From: Hypholoma sublateritium FD-334 SS-4
Taxonomy: Eukaryota > Basidiomycota > Agaricomycetes > Agaricales > Strophariaceae
Direction of reading: 5' to 3'
NCBI GenBank assembly: GCA_000827495.1
Contig: KN817591.1
Location: 1,796 to 65,795, forward strand
DNA length: 64,000 nt
Part shown: positions 52,063-64,000 of the stretch, in pieces
Position numbering within the stretch: the stretch's first letter is position 1
Layout: each line of letters starts with the position of its first letter
Made by a program: the position numbers and the translations under genes
The notes under the pieces: model-generated
Databases searched by the model: none
What the model saw: the letters and a program-made list of their open reading frames with translations, nothing else
What the model was told of the DNA's origin: nothing

Positions 52063-53938
52063 ATGATGCAGAATATCCGACTCCTACGCTCTATTCTGAA
52101 CGAGTCTCTGGATTCTCTCGAAGCGGCCTATGAATCAAAATCGCTGGATTTCCCCCTCCTTGATGAGCCACATACACCTAACAGTGATGAAGAGATGCTG
52201 GCAATGGCTCCCGAAATACAGAATATAGTTGACAGAATTGTCGCGGCCTCGTATCAACTTCTTTGCACAGTGCGGCATCCATTTCTCAATCTTGCAGACG
52301 CTGCAAGCGGGGTAGGACATTTCATCTATCTTAACGGCGACAATAATACTCATACAATGGACTAGTATCATCTGGCAGCATGTCTCCGCGTGGCGGAAAG
52401 GTTTAATCTACCAGAAATTCTGAGAGGTCGTGGACCGAATGGACTTCATGTAGACGAGATAGCGGCAAAAGCTGATGTTGAGCCGACAAAACTAGGTGCT
52501 ATATATTTAACCTGATTTTTGGAAGGGCTTATTCTCACTTGTTTTCTTTGTTTTCAGCACGAATATTGAGAGTTCTGGCAACTCATCACATCTTTCGGGA
52601 GCTTCGACCCAACGTGTTCTCCAACAACCGAAACTCCTCGTATTTTAGCACCAGTATGACCGTTGAGGAGATACGACTTGAGTTGGTGGATCTCTTGACT
52701 GTTTACAGACTATAGCATTAACCTCGTTTGAAGTCCGCCTATAAAATACCGCGATCGCTCCGATGCCGCAGCTGCAGGATATATTGGTACATTGTAAGTC
52801 TATCGGTCGCAATAACAATCAGTCACCCCACCTATTTTCAGCACCGACGATGTATTCAAGGCCTCCAGCTACTTAGTAGAAGATTTGGAGGACGTTAAAA
52901 CCAGAAAACAATTTTCTGCGAAGGAAGCTGCATTTCAAAAGGCTTTCAACACAGAGAAAGACTACTTCGCATGGCTTGAACAACCTGGGAATGAGTATCG
53001 CCTGACCCGTTACGGTGCATGTATCCAAGGAACCTCATTATGGGACCCCCCGGATACCATCGTACAGGGTATGTAGATACTCCATCAATACTACTTACGT
53101 CCCACATTTTGACAGGCTTATAGGCTTCGACTGGGCAACGATTATTCAAGGCGGCATTGTTGTAGATGTGGGCGGTGGACTAGGTGCTCCATCGATGATT
53201 TTAGCCAAGGCATTTCCCGGCCTCCGTATTATCATTCAAGATCGCCAACCTGTTGTGCAGCAGGCACAAGTGGTGAGTATTTTAGCAGGCTACTCACCGC
53301 GATCCAGTCAATCATTTCACCTTTTTCTACTTGAAGTACTGGACAAAGACCTATCCTTCAGCATTAGACTCAGATAGGGTATCATTCATGGGTAAGCTCA
53401 TTCATCACGAGCATGCGTTATTTCTGATTTCCTCGGAATACCGACTTACGTACTAGCTCACAATTTCTTCTCTCCCCAACCCGTACAAAATCCTTCGGTT
53501 TTCCTTGTCAGAACGATATGCCATGACTGGCCTGACGAATTAGTGGTAGAAATACTGTCCAATCTCCGTTCTGCAGCTAGTGGATCAACCCGTTTAATCG
53601 TGGCAGACTACGTGATTCCATACGCGTGTCCGAACGATGAATTTGAATCAACCACCGCCCAAAATCCCTCCAACCCACCACCTCTTTTGGGCAACCTAGG
53701 AAAGGCCGGATTTAATGCATATTACATAGATATGACGGTGAGCTACGTAAATGTGTTCGGTATATTGTTCCCAGCTTCTCATTTTACCATCAAGATGGAG
53801 GTCTTGTTGAACGGGCAGGAGCGAACTCTTTCCCATCAAATAGCCCTAGCGGCGAAGGCTGGATGGAAAGTCACTCAAGTTAATAATATTAGGAATTCCC
53901 ATTTCGGTTATCTTCTTGCCGAGCCAATATTCGCTTGA
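52063..53938 (+). CDS. O-methyltransferase of a different subtype (OMT4)
   Basis: SAM-dependent methyltransferase with the same two-domain plan but clearly separate from OMT1-3. It starts MMQNIRLLRSILNESLDSLE. The N-terminal domain has YHLAACLRVAERFNLPEILR, LHVDEIAAKADVEPTKL joined to ARILRVLATHHIFRE, and NVFSNNRNSSYFSTS. Then come FAWLEQPGNEYRLTRYGAC, SAM motif I VVDVGGGLGAPSMILAKAFP, LRIIIQDRQPVVQQAQ, ICHDWPDELVVEILSNLRSA (catalytic His), STRLIVADYVIPYA and MNGQERTLSHQ-like sequence LLNGQERTLSHQIALAAKAG. It ends GYLLAEPIFA at 53938. It lacks the 12-nt KSYG exon; its equivalent join is DAASG/YHLAACLRV. About 10 exons. Confidence 0.85.
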
Positions 53939-55719
53939 AATGTAGGGCATTATAGGGTTCTTGCGTAGCCACCTTATTTTTATGCCATATGCCAACATAC
54001 AGTGTCAATGCACTACTGGCTCCGCGTGTTGTGTAGACAAGTCCCATTCACTTGGCTCGGATTGAATAGACCAACGGGCCTCGAAAGACTGAAGAATCAA
54101 GTGAAATAGAATCTATCATATGACGTCCAGGCCAGGTCCGCTGCAGGCCCGGGAAAATTTCTGTTTTTGTATGAGTACATATCAAATGCGACGAGATCGA
54201 ACTGTTTAAAGTAAAGAGCATAAGTTCAGCAGCGGTCCGTTAATCCGGTACAAAATAGTTTGTAGAAGTAGCAACTTTCTTCATGGTCAGCATTCTGTCG
54301 CCGTCAGTTCACAGCGTCAAAAGCTGCCGAAATGCTAACGCCGGACTGGGTATTTCTCAGAAAGCGTTCTTGGGAACTCTAACCGTTTCTCATAGTTAGC
54401 ATCAGTAGTTAAAATTTAATAAAAATGTCCTGCAAATCTACACTCGCAGTTTAGATAGGTCAAAGGGAGGTAAGAACCAGACACTTATACATTGGGAATA
54501 GAATTCTCCATGTAGCTAAGATGACTGTGCGCATGCCTGAATAACGCCACCGACGAGATGCACACACACATCCGTTCATGATCAACGGGCCATTCCATCA
54601 TATTGCACCAGTAAAGTGCCTACCGGGAATGCTGCCTGCGAAGCACAGCCGGGCCATAGAGGTTCTTCTGAGATAAAAATAGGACACCTTTCGGAAGACA
54701 ACGATACGGAACAACGGATGGCTTTACTTTCTGCACAAGCCCGCAGTGGTGGTCGATCAATGAGAATCGAGGGTCCGCGGACCAGAGCTTGTACATTGGA
54801 TCTGGTACTCCCGTGACCATATACTTTATTTTAAGAACGCGCTGTTTCTGCACCATTCTCAAGGGTGGCTTTATTACCAATCATGGCCATTTACAAGGTG
54901 AAATTAATGTGAGTATACATGAGCGTTCAACATGAATTTAGAGCCCCCCCTGGGGGTCTCCGAGCATGACTTGAATTGAAGAGCTTGCTTGATACGTTAA
55001 AGTTAAGCCAAGGGTATATTTAGGGATGTCCAGCCTATCAGAAGGTCGGTCAGCAGAGCGAACAGTTAGAAATTCACCCGTGGTACGTGCACCTAAAGAT
55101 ATGTATGGGACCTGGAATGACTGAATTAGCGAGAGTCTTTCTCTGAATCTTTGTGAACATTAATCGGCAAAGCAACTGATCGCTTCTTCACCAATATATT
55201 GGAGTAGAGATTTTCGGAAAATAGCTGCAGGATTTATCGTGTCCGGTGTGGTGAGATCATATTGGGACTGGCGTAGTTCATATATAGTCTGAGAACTATC
55301 ACACAGTAACACGAGTACATGATGAAGTCTTACCAGGTTTCGGTGCTATGGGCTGTTTAGCAGGCTGCGCATGATTAGTACCTATTTCAAGTTTTCTTAG
55401 AACTTGAAGGTGCTCTATTTTTAGACCTATTGCCAAGCGCGTTCCTTGACAAGAAATCTGAGATTGTTTTGTTTCAGCACACGTCTGTGTACATTTCTCT
55501 GCGGTGTGGGTTCACCTTAACCAAGGCGAGCGATACAATTCCCGGATTTACTTGGTTGATTCAAGAGTTAGTAGCGCAACATTATATTTCTACTTATACC
55601 CGATTCGGGGCGAGCTTAATATCCCCGAAGTTTAAGGAGTGTTTATAAAGCTGTGACATGGGTGGTGAAGAGATATTTCTACTAAGGTACTCGGGGCTCA
55701 GGCGTAGAACTCTTTGAAT
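53939..55719. other. Long intergenic stretch, no gene seen
   Basis: This separates OMT4 from the flavoprotein on the same strand. Frames at 54616-54816, 54620-54880 and 55430-55648 show no motif. It presumably includes the flavoprotein promoter. I see no transposon or repeat. Confidence 0.45.
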
Positions 55720-58250
<2,531 letters not shown>

Positions 58251-58472
58251 AGGGTAAGCGCAAAGGCGCAGCAGTTTTGCATACCTCTTAACCCAGTCCA
58301 AACAACAAGCACCCTTAAACTCTTCGAAACCAATGTTCTAGATTGGCCAAGATATATTAGTAAGTTACCGTGGAGTAAAGGGGGAACCTGAAGCACAAAA
58401 AATTGGAAGAGAATAAGTAAACCAGGACCCATAGTCACTCTTCGTTGCGTGCGTCAGCCCATAAAAGTACCG

Positions 58473-61089
58473 TCAGTCGTCTATCACGATGCAATCTGCA
58501 TCTAGAACTGCAACCGCCGAGGATGTCGGTTCCAAGGCCTCGTCTGGGCCGTCCATGAGGACAACGCCGTCCTCCTCCAGTCGTCTACGCTTACTCGGGG
58601 TAGGCCCATCTTCAAATTTACGCTTCAGAGCCGACAGAGTCGGGGCAGAAGGCTTCGCCTTTTTGGGGGTTGGTTCAAGGTCGATTACACCGTCGGCATC
58701 TTCCACGGGGAGAGGGCGCTTCGTGGATGTGCGTTGCGGTGTCTCGGGAGCGGGCGGTATAGCCTTCTTTTTTGGTGAAGGCTGCGGGAGAGGTGATGGA
58801 AGGATATAAGGCAATGCGTCAGCAGGATGGTTGAGCCTGAATAGAGATCAGATCAAGATGATTGTTTAGAAATGTAAGTCAACTCACGGCAAGGCACCGA
58901 GGCCAACAGCGATGGTGGACCATTCCCCCTCCTCATCAATTATGGTTAAAAACTTCCCTCTCGTGACATTGAGGCTCTCCAGAGTACGCCCCAAGTTGTC
59001 GTCCCAGTCGGGATCACTGAGAACGCGCTTGTCTTCGTAAACGCTGACCTCCCGCTCGTTATTCCCCAGGATCCCTTTCACGACATCGCCAAGCAGCGTA
59101 CGCGAAGGATCGCACAATATGCTCGTATAGGTATCCCGACAGACCCCACACTCAGGATTTGGTTTGCTGAGACGAATGGTACTCAGAGGAACTGCGGGTT
59201 TGAATTGGAGATGCACGTTGCGCAATTGTGTGTGGGATTTCTTCATCAGATGCAATGCCTGCAAGACAATGAGGCCGGAGATGATTGCATTAGTTGTGGC
59301 AATCGCAGGGATGATGTTTCCGGCCATTTCTAAAGGGTGCGGGTGTAAGTACTGCGAACACAGAGAATTGAAGGTGGGTTACACGCACCTTTCACTTCCC
59401 AACGGGTCTTTCCCTCGATGCCGTAAGAGTAAGACCGCAAATTTGAGGAGGCTGTCACGAAGTCAAGGGTGTCGTCGTCATCCTTGTCGAATGAGATCGT
59501 GATTTCACCCTTCTGTAGCCGTGCGGCTAGGCGATTTGTGCTTTCGGGAGGCAGAGAGCCGTTACCGCGACGATACGGATGGTAAACAACTCGTGAGCTC
59601 ACCTTGAGATAAACAGCTCCAGATTATCCTTCAGCGTCAGAGCACGTTGGTCTTTCAAGTGGGAAGTATTTGAAGCTCCGTTTACTGGGCCGTTGGGGGA
59701 GGTTGCCGATCCATTAGCCGAGCCACTTCCACTGGCGACTGCATTCGCGGGAGCGATGTTCCCATTCGAGTTACTTGGCTCAAATGTGCCATCTAAGATA
59801 GAAGAATAGTCCAGCGGCGTTGGCGGAGATCGTGACTTCCACATGTCAGCCATAATGAGTAGATTTTTTATGTCTGCGTTGAAAACCTATATATTCGGAA
59901 TGTTAATCCGAGGCATTTAATGGTCAAGCGCGCGGTAGGAAGCACCTTCTGGAAGGCTAAAAGTGCAGCATCGTGATTATTCTCGCTACTTCGCAGAGCA
60001 TTGCGGACTGCCGTGAAGGCTTGGGCTTCCTTCCGTAATGTCGCAATTTCTTGTGCTGCAATGCGGATTGATGGCTTAGTATATATATTGATAGCATGTA
60101 TAAACTGACCATTTTCTCCCTGTTTTTCAGCATCGTCGAGCTCCTCACTCGCGTCTTCGTCCTCCCCAAAAAGCTGCCTTCAGATAGAGTAATGTTAGAG
60201 ACAAACAGCAAGGAGATAATGCGGCAATGACGCACCCCATGAGATAGCTTTTACTCCAAACAATGCAATGAATAGGCTGGCTGGGGGTAGAGCGGATTGT
60301 GCAAACAGGAAAGGTTTTCGGCGTTGGTTTGGGAATGCAGTCGAAGCACTCTGTGCTGTCCTGATTGAGCAGTGGGTTAGCCACGGCGTTACAAATAAAG
60401 AACAAAATTTCAGTACTTTGAGAAGAGGTTGAACCTGCCCAAGGTATCCAGCAGTTCCAGATTCTACGAGAGGTACGTTGGCTGCCATGCACATTTTGTT
60501 TACATGTCGCCTAGCGTCTAAAATTATGTTCAATGGAACGTGCAAGATATATGCATCCTGGAAGCGAGGAACAAACCTAGATTATCGAGCGCGTTAAGGA
60601 CGATATTGAATTGTTGGAACCATTGGATATCGTATTGGGGTTCCTTAATGTTGTCGTGCATAGGAATGATGCGCACATTGGGATTGAATGCACCGGCGGT
60701 CTGGGCTGCCACCTACGTGTGGCACGGGACTTGGTCATTATTATGTTGATTCAAAGATGAGTATCCTCACTAATGCTTTGCTTTGCTTTACATCGTTCTT
60801 CTTGAACAAAAATTGGCGATTGAGGTTGGAAATGTCGATGGTGTCCAAGTCGAGCAGTGTAATCTTGCCGAAGCCCGTCAACACAATGTTCTTCACTAAT
60901 TAGTCGGTCAATATGAGCAACAATAACGTGAAGTCCGCAATGCGCAACATTGGTGGCAGACAACGCACATAGTTCGCAGCCAATCCCTCCGGCGCCAACC
61001 AGAAGTACACTTGTGTGAGCAAGTTGAGAGAACAATGTGGGGCCTAAGATTGCTTTCGCGTGAGCGGTCCGTGCTTTTGCCGTCGACAT
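58473..61089 (-). CDS. uba2: SUMO-activating enzyme subunit 2 (Uba2)
   Basis: Catalytic subunit of the SUMO E1, which adenylates SUMO and forms the E1 thioester in the nucleus with Aos1. It starts [20 protein letters not shown] at 61089. The adenylation domain has [48 protein letters not shown] and [17 protein letters not shown]; zinc ligands include CFDC and CGVC. The catalytic Cys is in [19 protein letters not shown]. Then come [40 protein letters not shown] and [20 protein letters not shown]. The ubiquitin-fold domain is followed by a basic tail ([19 protein letters not shown]), a likely nuclear signal, and the end [13 protein letters not shown], which resembles a SUMO-interacting motif. 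About 650 residues, normal. It is convergent with the flavoprotein gene, 222 bp apart. Confidence 0.96.
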
Positions 61090-62723
61090 TTCCTATTTTC
61101 GTTGCTGGCGGTAATATGAGAGAGAGAAAACGCCAGTGCGAAGTTGGTGCGAAGGATTCGGAGTCCGGACGACGCGATGTCACGCGAATACATCGGGTCA
61201 CGAGTTATTTGATTTGTCACAAGGCCACCGGTGATTGCCGATCACCCTGAAAACGATTGCCACGGCTATCCAAAGGCCATCCAAACATCTGCCAGCTTTG
61301 CATCTCATTGGATGGCCCGCAAAGAGTACGAGGGTATGGACCTGCCTAGTTTGAAATTAGAGAAACTTTTCCGTGGTTCGCCGACGACTTCCCCTTGATT
61401 TCGCCAGTCGAAAAGTTAACACAATTTGATTCCTGGCCAAGTAAACAAGCACCGTGACTTTCGTTTGACTTTCATCCGACGGTTCCAGGGATTTGAGACT
61501 TTGCCTTGACTATTTGTCCCCTCCGACGCATGGTCTGACATAGTCCCAGTTCCACTCAGGCACAAATTATATCTAGTCTCAAAACCACACCTTCGAATAT
61601 CTTATACGTAAATGTGACTGCCATTGCTCAGCAATACGCATATTCAAGTCTCGTATTCAAATACCATTCCACTCAGATGCCAACCATTTTGTCGGATTAA
61701 ATACATCTCAAGGCAAGAGGGCGAGAATCATTTTATAATAGGCGTAGGCGGTTTGCAAGCCCCTGCATTTTTCTTGGGGATAAGCAGGAGGCTTGTCCAC
61801 AAGTTTTGGACGTAATAAACCCGCACCTCGGTACAGCACTCACAATTCCATTTTTCTCTTTGGCTACGCAAAATTGGCACCAATCACATGTATCTCGAGT
61901 ACATATTCAATTGCTGCGCGGAAGCCATTCAGACTAATTTAGAGCCCACCACAGGCTAACGCGCGCTTATGCCAATCTATCCATCAATCACTTAATTGAA
62001 TAATTTACTGTGTATTTGTTGCGCTAGGCTGTGCTACATGGAATATATTACGATTACAGCGCCAAGCGTTCAAAACCGTTCTAAGCGAGCGAGGCTCAGC
62101 GCTCAGCGCTCACCCTTGACTGGGACTTCCCAATGAGCTGTACCCTACTGTACCCGCCGGTCTCTGGTCGCTGCCACCGGCGCTGCGGATACAGATTAGC
62201 TTGGGTTGAAGTTCCATCTAGATTCTTTTATTCCTCACCCATTTTCTTGGAATTTTCTCCTGAAATTTCATTCTACGAGTTGATTGTGAAGTATATCATC
62301 TTCGATAATCATCGAGTAGCTTGAAAAGACAATCATCGACCAGGCTTCCTTGCGCCCTGTAAGGGGAGGTTAGCACAGACCACATACACTTTCACGCTGG
62401 TTTACAGTTCATTTATTGCAGTCCATAGCCGAGAAGTACCTACTCAAACCTCCGAATCTTTGATTACCAAAGCCGAAAAAAGCCACAACCAAATTGCCTA
62501 GTGCTCGAGAGTTCAAATCGGACAAATGTCGCGCTCCGTGGATTGATGTTTACTTAAATACAGCTGTACAACTTTATGCAGGGATTCAAAGTATGCGGCT
62601 GCTGTTACTGCATGTTGAGTTACCTCATTTTTAGGAGGAATATTAAGCACAGCGCGGCTCTGTAGCAGCGTTGAGCGAACATGAGTACTTCGCAGCCCCT
62701 CTAGCTAGATCTCGTTTGATCTA
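61090..62723. other. Long intergenic stretch, no gene seen
   Basis: This holds the Uba2 upstream flank. Plus-strand frames at 61624-61815 and 62133-62324 are short and without motifs. No RNA gene, transposon or long repeat is recognised. Confidence 0.5.
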
Positions 62724-62796
62724 GATTATCTGATATCACTCCGATTATCTGATATCGCGCGTTGTCATGCGCAGCGATCATGATGCGATCTGATAA
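62724..62796 (+). promoter_or_regulatory. Cluster of ATCTGATA sites (GATA-type iron regulator) before a ferric reductase
   Basis: Three copies of ATCTGATA lie within 73 bp: 62728-62735, 62747-62754 and 62788-62795. The first two sit in a 14-bp direct repeat GATTATCTGATATC. The third extends to ATCTGATAA, an exact match to ATCWGATAA, the site bound by fungal iron-responsive GATA repressors (Urbs1/SreA/Fep1/Sre1). The cluster is 0.63-0.70 kb upstream of a ferric reductase start codon, with no other gene between. The motif match is direct; the regulatory role is inferred. Confidence 0.55.
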
Positions 62797-63429
62797 GATG
62801 AGAATCCGAACGAACCTAAAGAAGGCGTTTGGCCCATTGGTAAATACTTGGTAAATACAGCAGTTATTCTCTGTTATTCTCCGCCATTATCAAGCGTCTT
62901 TTCCTTCATCCACGAAGTCTGCTTTGACTCTCGACGACACTAAAAGTCAGATCCCTTCCACATAGTCCCCTCTCAAACCCAATTCACGATCGTTGACCCT
63001 ACCTGACAAGTGGCTTCGTTCCGCACTAGTAGTAAGTACACCCACACTATGTGACAATTGAGCCACTTACAGCTGTTTTTGAGACATACGCGATCACCAG
63101 AATCTGGTCAAAAATTGACTTTTCAAGGATATATATGATCCGAAGAAAAGGCACATAATACAAGGCACATATGGAGCCAAGCGTTCAAAACATCAAGCTT
63201 CACGCGTCGTGACGCGACCTTCGGATGCAAGATGCAAAGTAGATTCTACATAAACGGACGGTCGTTGGACGTGGAATTTGTTTTCTTCTAGAAGTTCCTG
63301 CCCTTCCTTCAAAACCCACTGGCACTTCCTGCTACGTTTTCGAGGCCAGCCTTTCCGCCTTCGACCAAGCTTAGAGAGCCTGGAGCCTCTCGTTGACTCT
63401 CGACCGTTCAATTCCACGAAGCGATAGCC
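62797..63429. other. Upstream region of the ferric reductase gene
   Basis: This contains the proximal promoter and probable 5' UTR of the ferric reductase. No other coding sequence is supported. The minus-strand frame 63193-63417 is Lys/Arg/Glu-rich without motifs and is not called. Confidence 0.45.
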
Positions 63430-63981
63430 ATGTCAGACAGATCACTGGTGTACACTATCGACCTCATTTTCGCCATCCTGATCGGTATCTTAATCCTTGC
63501 CCGCCTTCCTCGTGCATTCGCCTTGTTCGGGTCTTCCAAAGAGTGGCGAAACGGGCATTTTATACAGCGTATCACCACGCGGGAGGGTTTCACGACCTCG
63601 AAGGAAAGTTATAAAAGCGATGGATTGTCCTCAGACGACTCTCACATTTCTTGCACCGGTCCTCAACAAAGCCAGCGTTTGGACAACAAAGGTCTGCCAA
63701 TGGCTAACAATCTTCCACTCCACATCGCCGCATGCCCGAGACTACTACGCCCTTTCCTCGCGCTTCTCCGTATGCGCATTTCCCCAGGATTTTCCCTTGG
63801 ACAGTTTGTTATCACCGCCATATACTTTGTCTGCGTGATATATGCGATTTTCTTCCGCTCAAACATCTTCACCGATAAGAGACGCACTGGTTGGCTTGCT
63901 ACCTCGCAATTGCCGATTGTGTTCGTTTTTGCTCTGAAGAATAATCTTATTGGCTCTATCCTTGGATATAGCTATGAAAAG
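63430..63981 (+). CDS. Ferric reductase-type transmembrane protein, N-terminal part only
   Basis: Start of a plasma-membrane ferric/cupric reductase (FRE family), cut by the window end. ATG at 63430 opens a frame with no stop to 63981. It begins MSDRSLVYTIDLIFAILIGI with a membrane segment, then a polar Ser-rich loop and a second membrane segment GQFVITAIYFVCVIYAIFF. The block RRTGWLATSQLPIVFVFALK followed by NNLIGSILGYSYEK is the typical FRE sequence just before the heme-binding helices. A donor GTATGT follows at 63982, so the heme-His helices and FAD/NADPH domains lie beyond the window. It would reduce Fe(III) to Fe(II) for uptake. The GATA cluster upstream agrees with iron regulation. Confidence 0.85.
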
Positions 63982-64000
63982 GTATGTAGCCAGAGCCACT

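Overview
This window is nuclear DNA of a filamentous basidiomycete, most likely a wood- or litter-decaying mushroom of the Agaricomycetes. The reasons are many short introns (about 48-60 bp), a two-domain cellobiose dehydrogenase without a cellulose-binding module, HET-domain and MYND-finger accessory genes, and fungal wall-polysaccharide enzymes. I cannot name the species. I assigned genes by reading the translated frames and joining exons by eye. Where I worked out splice sites I give them; otherwise the CDS span includes introns.

Layout. 0.4-5 kb: a HET-domain gene, a stop-interrupted coding remnant, an RBM18-like RNA-binding protein, an intron-containing tRNA-Gly(GCC) and a small unrecognised protein. 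5.7-8.2 kb: a GH18 chitinase with a Thr/Pro-rich linker and CBM5. 10.9-11.8 kb: the septation GTPase Spg1/Tem1. 13.6-17.1 kb: cellobiose dehydrogenase. 17.5-21.3 kb: two tandem aldo-keto reductases. 22.4-29.1 kb: a KRE6/SKN1-type GH16 gene and a large family-2 glycosyltransferase, transcribed divergently from a 242-bp spacer. 30.9-32.9 kb: a MYND-finger gene with an unresolved exon junction.

33.6-58.3 kb holds an aromatic-modification neighbourhood. It has four COMT-like O-methyltransferase genes (OMT1 to OMT4), a phenol-2-monooxygenase-type flavoprotein and a broken C-terminal copy of that flavoprotein. OMT1 (+) and OMT3 (-) are near-identical inverted paralogs. Between them lie V-ATPase subunit E, a second tRNA-Gly(GCC), a GH95 fucosidase and a GNAT/Mss4 fusion gene. 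58.4-61.1 kb: the SUMO E1 subunit Uba2. 63.4 kb to the end: the start of a ferric reductase, preceded by a cluster of GATA-type iron-regulator sites.

The most notable observations are: 12-, 24- and 14-nt exons conserved across three OMT paralogs; at least four GC-AG introns, two of them in OMT1 where OMT2 and OMT3 use GT; the inverted OMT arms; the flavoprotein pseudogene; the acetyltransferase-Mss4 fusion; and the ATCTGATA cluster upstream of the ferric reductase. I found no transposon with recognisable coding sequence and no CRISPR array.
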